Shown in pieces: positions 37,958-46,545 of a stretch of DNA of 64,000 nt. A model generated the notes under the pieces. The model did not search any database. It was not told the DNA's origin and saw nothing but the letters and a program-made list of their open reading frames with translations. Position 1 is the stretch's first letter. Each line of letters starts with the position of its first letter. Origin of the DNA: Salipiger sp. CCB-MM3 (GTDB lineage: Bacteria > Pseudomonadota > Alphaproteobacteria > Rhodobacterales > Rhodobacteraceae); assembly GCF_001687105.1 (NCBI RefSeq), contig NZ_CP014596.1, forward strand, positions 1 to 64,000, read 5' to 3'. The translations under genes were made by a program, and so were the position numbers.

Positions 37958-38517
37958 GTCAGCTCCTTCGGCGCGTCTTGGGGCGGGGAGATGCGGAACA
38001 CGTTGAGCGTGGCAGAGATCAGCGTGTAATAGCCGATGACCCCCACCAGATCGACGAGCCGCTGCGTGCCGAGCACCGCTTCGGCTTCGGCGTAAAGCGC
38101 ATCGGGCACATTGTTGGTCGTCAGCACAGAGAGCGCAACGAGGTGGGTCACGCGCTCTTCGTCGTCCGCGTAGGGCGGCTCGGCGCCGGTACGTAGCGCC
38201 TCGACCAGATCGGGCGAAAGACCAGCCTTAAGCGCCGGGGGCTTATGCGCGAACCACTCGTATTCGGCGCTCCAGTGACGGGCCATGGTGAGGATCGCCA
38301 GCTCGCTCAGCCGTGGCTCCAGCGCGCTGTCATAGCGGCAGTACCGCCCAAGCTCCTGCGCCTTGGCGGCCAGCTCGGGGCGGTGCAGCCAGACCGCGAG
38401 CGGCCCGCGCACGCCGCCGCGCGGGCCCGAGGCGATGGCTTCGTGGATCTCGCGCTGGCGGTTGGTGTAGGTTTCGGGATCGGGCGCTGCGAGGCGCTGT
38501 TTCGGCCAGTCGGTCAT
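37954..38517 (-). CDS. Carboxymuconolactone decarboxylase-family protein
   Basis: This 187-residue all-helical protein has the CMD core LSELAILTMARHWSAEYEWF (residues ~72-91), with a His in the position of the proton relay but no CxxC pair, so it is not an AhpD peroxidase. Relatives decarboxylate 4-carboxymuconolactone, while many are uncharacterised. The adjacent LigI-type enzyme makes a role in aromatic-acid breakdown plausible. ATGA overlaps link it to the genes on both sides. Confidence 0.8.
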   Translation of the reverse strand: MTDWPKQRLAAPDPETYTNRQREIHEAIASGPRGGVRGPLAVWLHRPELAAKAQELGRYCRYDSALEPRLSELAILTMARHWSAEYEWFAHKPPALKAGLSPDLVEALRTGAEPPYADDEERVTHLVALSVLTTNNVPDALYAEAEAVLGTQRLVDLVGVIGYYTLISATLNVFRISPPQDAPKELT

Positions 38518-39170
38518 TGCGGGGCCTCCGTTGCCTTGAATGCGGGTTCAGCGGCGGCGAAGCGCTCGAGCCAAGACGCCAGTTCAGGCCAGCGGTCGCG
38601 CCAGATGACGGGCGCGCGCCAGTCGAGGTAGCCAAGCGCGCAGGCCAGCGAGATCGCCGCCGCGTCGGTACGGGCCGGGTCCGGCGGCAGGGCGGCGAGC
38701 GACGAAAGCCCACGCTCGACCTTGCCACGCTGATGCGCCAGCCAGTCATCCGAGATTTTCTCGGCGCTGCGGAAGCGCCCTTCGTAGACCATCAGCAGCG
38801 CCGCATCGGTCACGCCGTCGGCAAGGCACGCGCGGGTCAGGCAATGAAAGCGCGCGCGCCCCTCACGCGGGATCAGGCCGCGTCCCTCGGCGAGCGTGTC
38901 GAAGAACTCGAGGATCACCCGGCTGTCGTAGAGCGTCTCGCCATCGGTCATCAGGCAGGGCATCTTGCCCAGCGGGTTCTGCTGGCGCAGGTCGTCGGCG
39001 GGATCGCGGGTGTCGGCGGCGACCAGTTCGATCCGCTCCGAAAGCCCCAGAACCTGCGCCGCCATCCGCACTTTGCGCCCATAAGGAGAGGTCAGCGTGG
39101 TGCGCAGGATCGCCCGGCCGCCCTCCCCCGCGCCGCAAAGCGCGAGGGGTTTGTCGAGGGTCATGCTCAT
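38514..39170 (-). CDS. Glutathione S-transferase family protein
   Basis: This 218-residue protein has the thioredoxin-like N-terminal domain with TSPYGRKVRMAAQVLGL near residue 27 and the cis-Pro/GSH motif GKMPCLMTDGETLYDSRVIL near residue 70. An all-helical C-terminal domain follows (CALGYLDWRAPVIWRDRW). An unusual ~20-residue extension (LDKPLALCGAGEGGRA) precedes the first strand. In this cluster it might be an isomerase or ether-cleaving enzyme, as GSTs are in aromatic pathways. The start at 39170 overlaps the dctM stop. Confidence 0.82.
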   Translation of the reverse strand: MSMTLDKPLALCGAGEGGRAILRTTLTSPYGRKVRMAAQVLGLSERIELVAADTRDPADDLRQQNPLGKMPCLMTDGETLYDSRVILEFFDTLAEGRGLIPREGRARFHCLTRACLADGVTDAALLMVYEGRFRSAEKISDDWLAHQRGKVERGLSSLAALPPDPARTDAAAISLACALGYLDWRAPVIWRDRWPELASWLERFAAAEPAFKATEAPQ

Positions 39171-40477
39171 AGCATCGTCTCCGGCAGGAAGAGCGCGATT
39201 TGCGGCACAAGGCACAGCAGCACCAGCATCGCAAAGCCAGCCAGCACGAAAGGCAGCAGCCCTTTGAACACCTGCTCCAGCGACACCCGCCCGTTCGAGG
39301 CCGATTGCACCACGAAGCAATTGATCCCCACCGGCGGCGTCACCGCGCCAATTTCGACCAGCAGCACCACGAAGATGCCGAACCAGATCGGATCGAAACC
39401 GAGGTTCATCATCACCGGGTGGGTGATCGGCAGGGTGATGGCCAGCAGCGCGGGCGCGTCCATCATCATCCCCAGCGCGAGGTAGATCAGCGAGACCAGC
39501 AGCACGATCACCCAGCGGTTCACGTCGAGCCCGGTCAGATAGCCGCCCACCGCATTCGCCACGCCCGAGAGCGCAAGGAACTTCGAGAAGACCAGTGCGC
39601 AGATCAGGATGCCGAAGATCATCGCCGAGGTCTGGATCGTTTCCAGGAGCGTCTTGCGCAGCTCCACGCCCTTAATCCCCCGGTGCCGGATGATCGCCAG
39701 CAGGAAGGTGGCGAAGGCGCCGATGCCGCCCGCCTCGGTCGGGGTGAAGATGCCGACGTAAAGGCCCACGACGATCAACAGGATGATCAGCACCAGCGGA
39801 CCGGCCAGCTTCAGCGAGGCGAACTTTTCGCGCAGGGTGAAGCTGTAGCTCTCTTGCGGTGCCAGCGACGGGTTGCGCAGCACGGTCAGCCAGATTGCGA
39901 GGCAGAGCACGATGGCGAAGACGATGCCGGGGATGAAGCCCGCGATCAGCAGCGCGCCGATCGAACTGTCGGTGAGGATGCCATAGACCACCACCAGCGC
40001 CGAGGGTGGGATCATCACCGCCAATGTGCCCGCGATGGCGATCGAGGCCGAGGCGAGACTCTTGTCGTAGCCCCGGTCAAGCATCTGCGGCAGCGCCAGC
40101 TTGGTGAAGACGGTCGCCGTGCCCACCGAGGAGCCCGAGGCCGCGCCGAAGGCCGCAGCGCCAAGCGTCGTCGAGATCGCCAGACCGCCGCGCAGGTTGC
40201 CGAGCCATTTGGTGGTGGCCTCGAAAAGGTCTTCGCCGAGGCCCGCGCGCATGGCGAAGAAGCCCATGAGCAGGAACAGCGGGATGACCGAGAAGTGGAA
40301 GCTGTGGGTGGTGTCGAAGAAGACGGTGCCAAGGATCGCCGTCGCGGCCTTGAAGCCGACGAGCGAGGCAAGGCCGAAGGCGCCCACAAGGCCCAGCACC
40401 ACCATCACGTTGATGCCCAGCAGGATGCCGCCGAACAGTCCGGCCACGCCAATCCCACCAATCAGGAGCGAGCTCAT
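39167..40477 (-). CDS. dctM: TRAP transporter large permease
   Basis: This 436-residue protein has about twelve helices of the DctM family, with AAAFGAASGSSVGTATVFTKL near residue 105 and the C-terminal repeat-related GAVTPPVGINCFVVQSAS near residue 375, the family's two pseudo-symmetric halves. It uses a Na+ or H+ gradient to import organic acids delivered by the DctP protein. It overlaps dctQ upstream and the GST gene downstream by four bases each. Confidence 0.92.
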   Translation of the reverse strand: MSSLLIGGIGVAGLFGGILLGINVMVVLGLVGAFGLASLVGFKAATAILGTVFFDTTHSFHFSVIPLFLLMGFFAMRAGLGEDLFEATTKWLGNLRGGLAISTTLGAAAFGAASGSSVGTATVFTKLALPQMLDRGYDKSLASASIAIAGTLAVMIPPSALVVVYGILTDSSIGALLIAGFIPGIVFAIVLCLAIWLTVLRNPSLAPQESYSFTLREKFASLKLAGPLVLIILLIVVGLYVGIFTPTEAGGIGAFATFLLAIIRHRGIKGVELRKTLLETIQTSAMIFGILICALVFSKFLALSGVANAVGGYLTGLDVNRWVIVLLVSLIYLALGMMMDAPALLAITLPITHPVMMNLGFDPIWFGIFVVLLVEIGAVTPPVGINCFVVQSASNGRVSLEQVFKGLLPFVLAGFAMLVLLCLVPQIALFLPETML

Positions 40478-40998
40478 TCCATCACCTCATCAGAGTCGTC
40501 GTCGAGAGTTCCGCCAAGCGCCACCCAGATCCCGTCGAGGAGGTACTGGATCGCCAGCAGGCCAAGGCCAAAGCAGATCGCGAATTTGATCGGCCAGATC
40601 GGGAAGCGGATCGAGCCGCGTTCAAGCTCGCCGATGGCGAAGCTCTTGGCCGCCATCAGCCAGCCCGCGTAGGCGGCCCATGCGAAAAGCACGAAGCCCG
40701 CCAGCATCGCCAGCACCTTTGCGGCGCGCGCGAGCCCGTGCGGCAGGCGCTGGGTCAGCAGCACCACCTTGATGTGGCCGCCATGCATCTGGGTCAGCGC
40801 CAGCGACAGGAAAATGATCAGTGGCAGCGCGCTTTCGGTCAGCTCCAGCGTGCCGGTGACCGGCTGGTTGAAGACGTAGCGCATCACCACATTGGCCACG
40901 ACGAGCAGCATGACCGCGAAGATCAGCACGCCCGAGGCGAGGCCGCATAGCGACAGGAATGCGCCGTAGCGACGGCGCAGGGTTTCTAGCGTTTGCAT
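40474..40998 (-). CDS. dctQ: TRAP transporter small permease
   Basis: This 174-residue protein has four helices (LASGVLIFAVMLLVVANVVM first) and the family segment VTGTLELTESALPLIIFLSL near residue 50. It forms the membrane complex with DctM. Its C-terminal acidic tail overlaps the dctM start. The gene is 72 bases downstream of dctP. Confidence 0.88.
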   Translation of the reverse strand: MQTLETLRRRYGAFLSLCGLASGVLIFAVMLLVVANVVMRYVFNQPVTGTLELTESALPLIIFLSLALTQMHGGHIKVVLLTQRLPHGLARAAKVLAMLAGFVLFAWAAYAGWLMAAKSFAIGELERGSIRFPIWPIKFAICFGLGLLAIQYLLDGIWVALGGTLDDDSDEVME

Positions 40999-41070
40999 CT
41001 TTCGGGACTCTTTCGAGGGAGAGGTCCCGCGCCGGGGGTACGCTTTGGCGCGGGACCGGTCACGTCCGGA

Positions 41071-42102
41071 TCAGGACGGTGTGTCGAAGTCGAAGCTCTT
41101 GGCGATTTCGTCAGCCGGAACGCCAAGCGCGTTTGCCTTGTCGATCCATTCCTGACGCACGTCCTGCACGCCAGCGTCGTCCAGAACGCCCAGCAGTTCT
41201 TCTTGCGGGAAGGGGATCACCTCGACGCCCAACTCACCTTTCCAAAGCTCGCGCACGCGCGCTGCGTCTTCGTCGAGCACGCGGGCGTATTCCACGAGGT
41301 AGTCCTTGCCGAGCTGATCGATGACAGCCTTGGTTTCGTCATCCATCCCGTTGTAGCTGTCGAGGTTCATCGCCAGCAGGTGGCCAAAGGAGGCGCCCAG
41401 TGGGATCTCGATGTAGTATTTGGCAACCTCGTCGTACTTCCAGCCGCGCGCTAGCGCCGGGCCGATCGGGGTGCAATCGATGATCGAGCGCTGCAGAGCC
41501 TCATAGGCCTCGGAGGTGGCGATCGACACCGGCGACGCGCCGAGCGCCTCGATCAGCTTGGGATAGGCAAAGCCATAAGAGCGGATACGCAGGCCCTTCA
41601 TGTCCGCCGCGCTCTTCACCGGCTTGGTGCAGAGCAGGCCGTAATCCTCGAGCGGACGGAAGCCGAAGGCGTGCAGGTTCTGGCTTTCCAGCTCTTCGCT
41701 GAACTGCGGATAGGTGGCGTGCATCTCTTCCATGAACTGCCCCACTTCGAGGGTGTTCATCGGCTGCGGGATGAAGAAGCCGACCGCGTTGTTGAGCGGC
41801 ATGAGATCGGGGAAATAGGGGGTGATGATGTCGCCGAAATCACCGACGCCCGCGGCCAGCGCCTCGGGGATCTCGCGGGTCTTGGCGACCGAGCCGCCCC
41901 AGAACACCTCGATGCTGTGCGTGCCGCCGGTGCGCTCGGCGAACTGGTCAACGAGCCACTGCGTGGTGATCGCCTGCGCGTCGCCCGCGCCCTGCGGCTT
42001 GAAGGTGATCCATTTGTAGGTGTCCGCCTGTGCCATGCTGGCAAGGCCGGTTGCCGTCGCGAGCGCAAGCGCCGACGACCGCAGGAATGCGTTCAGAGAC
42101 AT
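41071..42102 (-). CDS. dctP: TRAP transporter solute-binding protein
   Basis: This 343-residue protein has a signal peptide (SSALALATATGLASMAQADT, cut after AQA) and the DctP fold. GVGDFGDIITPYFPDLMPLN (residues ~75-95) and the carboxylate-binding Arg in KGLRIRSYGFAYPKLIEALG (near residue 155) indicate an organic-acid ligand. GGGAGGA precedes the ATG at 42102. It is the first gene of the catabolic cluster and lies downstream of a LysR-type box (42200-42214). Confidence 0.9.
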   Translation of the reverse strand: MSLNAFLRSSALALATATGLASMAQADTYKWITFKPQGAGDAQAITTQWLVDQFAERTGGTHSIEVFWGGSVAKTREIPEALAAGVGDFGDIITPYFPDLMPLNNAVGFFIPQPMNTLEVGQFMEEMHATYPQFSEELESQNLHAFGFRPLEDYGLLCTKPVKSAADMKGLRIRSYGFAYPKLIEALGASPVSIATSEAYEALQRSIIDCTPIGPALARGWKYDEVAKYYIEIPLGASFGHLLAMNLDSYNGMDDETKAVIDQLGKDYLVEYARVLDEDAARVRELWKGELGVEVIPFPQEELLGVLDDAGVQDVRQEWIDKANALGVPADEIAKSFDFDTPS

Positions 42103-42199
42103 GTGTCCTCCCAAGGTTGCGGACCCTCCTCCGGGCCCGTCTGAGGCGATAGTCGTGGATCGCCAGACATGATTCAAATACTGTTATATGATCGACGCG

Positions 42200-42214
42200 A
42201 TACCTTTTAGGTAT
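42200..42214. promoter_or_regulatory. LysR-type box upstream of dctP
   Basis: ATACCT-TTT-AGGTAT is a perfect dyad (42200-42214) that fits the LysR consensus T-N11-A as ATAC-N7-GTAT. It lies 98 bases ahead of the dctP ATG, next to the lysR stop codon. A degenerate second site (ATACTGTTATATGAT, 42177-42191) lies closer to dctP, and a TATAAC-like -10 box is in the same stretch on the minus strand. Confidence 0.65.
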
Positions 42215-42217
42215 TGC

Positions 42218-43159
42218 TCAGCGCCAGATGCCGGACGCCACGAGGTCGCCGACGATGTCACGCACCAGAGCCTCGACCACTTGAATCGCCTTCTTGCCGC
42301 GCTGGTCGGCCTTGGTGGCGGTGCACAGCGTCCATGCCATCTGCGGCTTTACGATGGGCCGCGCCTCGAGCGTGCCGTTCTGCACCTCCGAGAGCACCCC
42401 GCCATAGGTCAGGATGGTGAACCCATGGCCGTGCCGGACCAAGGATTTCAGGTGCCACACCCCATCCACCCGCTGCACGATGTTCAATTCGGCGCCGATC
42501 TCGTCGGCGTGCTTGTCGACGAGGATGCGCAGAAAGTTGGGGCGGCTCGGCATGATCAGCGGCATCGCCGCGGCCTCGGCGAGCGTGTAGCTGTCCTTGT
42601 CGAGCGCGCCGCAGGGGCCGACGACATTGAGGTGCTCGACCAGAAGCTCTGTGGTGACGATGTCGTCCTGCAGCGGCGCGTCATGCATCACCGCCAGTCC
42701 GATCTCGCCTTGCGAGAGTTTGTGTTCGAGCGCGTTCGAAAACCCCTCGACGAAGCGCAGCTCGATCTCGGGGTACTCGGCTTTGACCCGAGACAGCAGC
42801 GGCGGGGTGATGAACTCGCCCGGCGTCGGCGGCATCCCGACCACGACCACCCCCTGCGGGCGATCGGCATGGGCGGTGACATCGTGATGCGCCTGCGCGA
42901 TCTGCGCCATGATCGCATAGGCGCGGCGCTGCAGGATCTCACCCGCCTCGGTCAGTTCCATCCCCCGCGCCGTGCGGTTGAAGACCTTGAGCCCCAGATC
43001 GCTCTCGAGCCGGGCGATCTGGCGGCTGAGCGCGGGCTGGGCGATGCGCAACCGCTCGGAAGCGCGCGTCATGTTCTTTTCCTCCGCAACGCAGAGGAAA
43101 TAGCGCAGGGTGCGCAGCTCTGGCTGCCAATCGCGCAGCGTGCTTCCGGTTTCGACCAT
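42218..43159 (-). CDS. LysR-family transcriptional regulator
   Basis: This 313-residue regulator has an N-terminal winged helix-turn-helix (FLCVAEEKNMTRASERLRIA, then PALSRQIARLESDLGLKVFN) and a C-terminal effector-binding domain (VVVVGMPPTPGEFITPPLLS onward). The ATG at 43159 has a very strong G-rich ribosome-binding site. It sits directly upstream of dctP on the same strand, with the LysR box between them, and likely activates the TRAP cluster in response to its substrate. Confidence 0.88.
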   Translation of the reverse strand: MVETGSTLRDWQPELRTLRYFLCVAEEKNMTRASERLRIAQPALSRQIARLESDLGLKVFNRTARGMELTEAGEILQRRAYAIMAQIAQAHHDVTAHADRPQGVVVVGMPPTPGEFITPPLLSRVKAEYPEIELRFVEGFSNALEHKLSQGEIGLAVMHDAPLQDDIVTTELLVEHLNVVGPCGALDKDSYTLAEAAAMPLIMPSRPNFLRILVDKHADEIGAELNIVQRVDGVWHLKSLVRHGHGFTILTYGGVLSEVQNGTLEARPIVKPQMAWTLCTATKADQRGKKAIQVVEALVRDIVGDLVASGIWR

Positions 43160-43175
43160 CTCCCCCCTCCCCGGC

Positions 43176-43775
43176 TCAGTCGTCGGGCCGGATAAGCTCC
43201 CACGCCTCGGTAACGGTGGCATAGTCGCGATAGCCCATGCGCGAGATCGGCCGCGCCTTTACCGTGTCGAAGCGTCCGCCGGTGATGTATTCGTCGCGAA
43301 TGTGGGTCTGCACCACTTGCCCGATGACCATGAAACGGTCGATCGGCGCGCCGGTCCGGTCGGTGAGTTCGCTCACCGAAAGCGTCAGGCATTCCAGCGC
43401 CGCCGGGCTTTCGGCGACGAAGGGCGCATTGGTCTCGACGCTGGTCCCGAGGGTCAGCCCCGCCTTCTCAAACTCATTGGCGCCGTCGGGCATCGCTTCG
43501 GACGAGATGTTCATCTCCTGCGCCAGCGCCTCGGTCGCCAGCGAGAAAGTGAACTCGCCCTGATCGCGCGCATTGACCACCGAGTGCTTCAGCCCGTCCG
43601 AGGTGAAGCAGATCATATGCGGGCTGTTGCCGATGGCGTTGAAGAAGGAATAGGGCCCGAGGTTCGGCACGCCCTCGGCATTGCGCGTGCCGATCCAGCC
43701 GATGGGGCGCGGCGCGATGATCGCCTTGAACGGATCGAACGTCAGGATGTCGGGGCGGGTATCGCCGTAATGCAT
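43176..43775 (-). CDS. Flavin reductase-like (FMN-binding split barrel) protein
   Basis: This 199-residue protein has the flavin reductase domain with PRPIGWIGTRNAEGVPNLGP near residue 22 and YSFFNAIGNSPHMICFTSDG following, the FMN-binding loop of the DIM6/NTAB family. It may supply reduced flavin to an oxygenase or act alone. The ATG at 43775 follows GAGGAGG. It lies 16 bases upstream of the LysR gene, so the two may share a transcript. Confidence 0.83.
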   Translation of the reverse strand: MHYGDTRPDILTFDPFKAIIAPRPIGWIGTRNAEGVPNLGPYSFFNAIGNSPHMICFTSDGLKHSVVNARDQGEFTFSLATEALAQEMNISSEAMPDGANEFEKAGLTLGTSVETNAPFVAESPAALECLTLSVSELTDRTGAPIDRFMVIGQVVQTHIRDEYITGGRFDTVKARPISRMGYRDYATVTEAWELIRPDD

Positions 43776-43986
43776 GGGGCCTCCTCGGGAATTCACACGC
43801 TTTTCTAAGGCGAAGGCGGCCCGGAACACCATCGCTTTCGCGACGTCGCTGCCGGTGCGGGCGGTGTCTGGGTGAGCTCAAGGGCTGGTGTTTGGCGGCG
43901 CTGACCGCTTTGCGGGTGCCATAAACGTCGCGGCCTTCCCCGCTAGAACGGACGCAGGCAGCGCTGATTTGCCCGCCAAAGTACAA

Positions 43987-44015
43987 TCGGGCGGCGCCAG
44001 CAGGGCGCCGCCCGA
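43987..44015 (-). terminator. Terminator hairpin after the pectate-lyase-like gene
   Basis: TCGGGCGGCGCC (43987-43998) and GGCGCCGCCCGA (44004-44015) form a perfect 12-bp stem with a five-base loop, 25 bases past the stop at 44040. The T-run is weak, so termination may be only partial. Confidence 0.6.
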
Positions 44016-44039
44016 ATAGACCACAACCGGTCAGCCCGC

Positions 44040-45821
44040 TCAGGCGAAGAGCGCGTCGCTCGGCGTGAAGGCGAGCGTGTCGATACGCATCGGCTCGTTG
44101 CCGCGATCACCGACGCCATAAAAGATGATCTCGTCGCCCGCTTCGATGTCGACGTCTTCGATCACGTGGTGCGTCAGGGTCTGCTTGTTGGCAAAGGCGC
44201 TGCCGAGGTTCTGATCCCAGTACCATGCGTCGAGCACTTCGTCATTGAGCCGCACCTCAAGGTAGGACACCCCGTCGTTCTCGTCGAAGTAATCGATGCG
44301 CATGTCATAGGTGCCCGACTCGCCATCGAACGTGGTGGTCGCCGTCCCTTCATGCTGCGATTTGATGACCTTGCGGCCCGAAGCATCCCCCAAGCTGGCG
44401 GTCCGAAAGTCCCCTGAAAGATCAAAGTCCTCCGCCTCGATGCTAAACCCCTCCGCCGAAGTCCCGTTGTCGCCGCCCGCGGTGACCGTCTGCTCATCAA
44501 AACTGGTGTCCTCTTCGTCGACGCTATCGTCTGGCGTGTAACTCAAATCGACAGAGACGGTCGGAGCGGAGCCGAACCCATCGAGCAGCCCATTGATGTA
44601 ATCCTCGATGTTGGCGATCCCGTTTCCATCCGCATCGCCCTGTGCATCCGCCTTGTTGGCGTTCGAGCCAAGCAGCACCTCATGGACGTCGGGAATGCCG
44701 TCGTCGTCGCTGTCTTTCAGCGCCGAGGAACTGCCACGGTCAAGGTAGCCGCCCACCTCCTTTGGCGCATCAATAAGCTCACCAGTGTCGTTCAGCACTG
44801 TCTTGATGATGCGCTCGTCGATCTCGCTCCGTTCGCCATCAATCATGACGCCCGCATGGGAAAGCACCCAGCCGAGAACCTTGCTCGTCGGGAGAATTTC
44901 CTCGGTCGCCGGATCGAAAACGAGGCCGCTCTTGATCCTGTTGGTCGCATCGCCGCCGATTTCCGAGACATTGTCCGAAATGTAAAATGCATTGTCGCCC
45001 GAGCCGGAATTGACCCGGATTGCCGCACGTCCATCGGAATCGTCGCCGGAAATCATCACGTTGCCGATGGCATGAAGGCTCCCGCCATGGACTTCGAGGC
45101 CCTGCCGACCGTAGTTGTAGACGACGTTATTCACGAACTCGATGCTCTCGGAGGCATCCTTGACGATCGCGTTGCGCTGGTCGTTGCTGGCGAAAAGATT
45201 GCCGATGATGCTGATGTTGGAACTGCCATCGCCGATCAGCATGCCCATGCTGTGATCGCCCTTCGAGTGCGATGAATTCACCAGGCCTTCGGCGATGATG
45301 TTGTCCGACCAGGTGACATTGCTGGGGCCACCCCAGGTCGATGCGTTCTCGTCGATCGCCCAGGACAGCGAATTGCTGTCGATGATGACATTCTTGACCA
45401 CACGTCCGTCCTTGCCGACCGAAATGCCATCTCGGTTGTCCGGATCATGGCCATCTTTCGAGTCGCCCGGGCGCACATTCATGCCACGGATGATCACATT
45501 GCTTTCGACGACACGCAGCCGCGCGCCAGTCACGGTGATGCCACCCGGTGCCGTTTGCCCAGCCAAGGTGACATCGCCGTTAATTTGAATTTGGTCCGTG
45601 AGGTCGATTTGTCCGCCGACCTCAAACACGACAATGCGGGGCCCATCGAGGTCCTCGAGCGCCCACCGCAGCGAGCCTTTGCCGGAGTCGTTCAAATTGG
45701 TAACCTTAACAACCTCACCACCACGCCCCCCGGTCGTGTCCGCACCAAATCCTTGCGCTCCCTCGAACGCCAACGTCTTATTGTTTTCTACGCCCATCTG
45801 AAAATTAATCCCGAAATTCAT
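44040..45821 (-). CDS. Pectate-lyase-like right-handed beta-helix protein, no signal peptide
   Basis: This ~593-residue protein opens with a PL1-type pectate lyase domain: FEGAQGFGADTTGGRGGEVV, then LRWALEDLDGPRIVVFEVGG, and the repeated short strands of a beta-helix (residues ~20-330). It continues with Ca-binding loops (SDDDGIPDVHEVLLGSNANK, then DADGNGIANIEDYINGLLDG) and ends with a carbohydrate-binding-like domain (IEAEDFDLSGDF to the C-terminus). No signal peptide is seen; the acidic content and C-terminal domain suggest type I secretion. The start is uncertain (45821, 45797 or 45872). GC is lower than in the neighbours, suggesting transfer. Confidence 0.75.
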   Translation of the reverse strand: MNFGINFQMGVENNKTLAFEGAQGFGADTTGGRGGEVVKVTNLNDSGKGSLRWALEDLDGPRIVVFEVGGQIDLTDQIQINGDVTLAGQTAPGGITVTGARLRVVESNVIIRGMNVRPGDSKDGHDPDNRDGISVGKDGRVVKNVIIDSNSLSWAIDENASTWGGPSNVTWSDNIIAEGLVNSSHSKGDHSMGMLIGDGSSNISIIGNLFASNDQRNAIVKDASESIEFVNNVVYNYGRQGLEVHGGSLHAIGNVMISGDDSDGRAAIRVNSGSGDNAFYISDNVSEIGGDATNRIKSGLVFDPATEEILPTSKVLGWVLSHAGVMIDGERSEIDERIIKTVLNDTGELIDAPKEVGGYLDRGSSSALKDSDDDGIPDVHEVLLGSNANKADAQGDADGNGIANIEDYINGLLDGFGSAPTVSVDLSYTPDDSVDEEDTSFDEQTVTAGGDNGTSAEGFSIEAEDFDLSGDFRTASLGDASGRKVIKSQHEGTATTTFDGESGTYDMRIDYFDENDGVSYLEVRLNDEVLDAWYWDQNLGSAFANKQTLTHHVIEDVDIEAGDEIIFYGVGDRGNEPMRIDTLAFTPSDALFA

Positions 45822-45872
45822 CCTAAGGTTGTAAGCTCTTGGTCTGACATAGAAAATGCTCAGACGCCCCAT

Positions 45873-46426
45873 CCGCCCAGAGACATCTTTCGATGGGAAG
45901 CTTTGCCAGAGGATCTGGGAGATTTACCGCCGACAGGGCGCGAGCGATTCTGTGCTCAGCCCAGACATTCCGGGCGGTGTTCCGAGAAGATTCTTGCCAA
46001 CTCCGCCCTGAATGCCGCCGTGCAGCGCCCGAGTTGATCTACAATTTTTTCGAAACAATTGAGTTTTAATGGGTTCTGTACGGAAACGTTAAGTGGGTGC
46101 CCAACATTTGTTCGGCGAACAATTGCCGGACCGTCACTGGCGAAATTCCGCACTTTTGCTGCCCGAAAAACAGGCTTAGGCTCAATTTTCAGCACTTTTC
46201 GCTGTGTTTTGGGGCCAGCCGCCCCAAAATGAACGCAGTTCACCCGGCGCGTTCGTCCAATTGCGCTCAAGCAACCCTGCCCCCGGCGGAAGTGGTCGGC
46301 AGTGCGCGTGAGAGACGCTCGAGGACCGACGGACGAGACAAGACTAACCGGAGACGTCCCAAACATTCCAGCGCATTAGCCCGAAACCATACGTCGCCAC
46401 GCGGTCGAAATGAGCCCGCAACACCC
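45873..46426. other. Long low-GC intergenic region with hairpins
   Basis: No convincing gene is seen. A 15-base palindrome TTGTTCG-G-CGAACAA lies at 46108-46122, an operator-like dyad upstream of the pectate-lyase-like gene. A terminator-like hairpin TTTTGGGGC/GCCCCAAAA with a five-base loop lies at 46207-46229. The AT-rich stretch 46030-46110 could hold the promoter of the minus-strand gene. Confidence 0.55.
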
Positions 46427-46460
46427 GCAGATCGCAGATCGCAGATCGCAGATCGCAGAT
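46427..46460. repeat. Heptanucleotide tandem repeat (GCAGATC, 4.9 copies)
   Basis: Four full copies of GCAGATC and one six-base partial copy run without mismatch, ending 85 bases before the ATG at 46546. Perfect 7-base repeats change copy number by slippage, so this could alter promoter geometry, or be only a neutral satellite. Confidence 0.9.
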
Positions 46461-46545
46461 GACGTGGCCTAAACGCCGCGCCGATCTACCTCCGGGGACA
46501 AGGGCCCACGCGGCCAGTGACCAGCAAGACCGAAGGACACCCCCC

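Noticed and set aside
46427..46460. CRISPR-like array
   Set aside because: The unit is 7 bases with no spacers, a simple tandem repeat.
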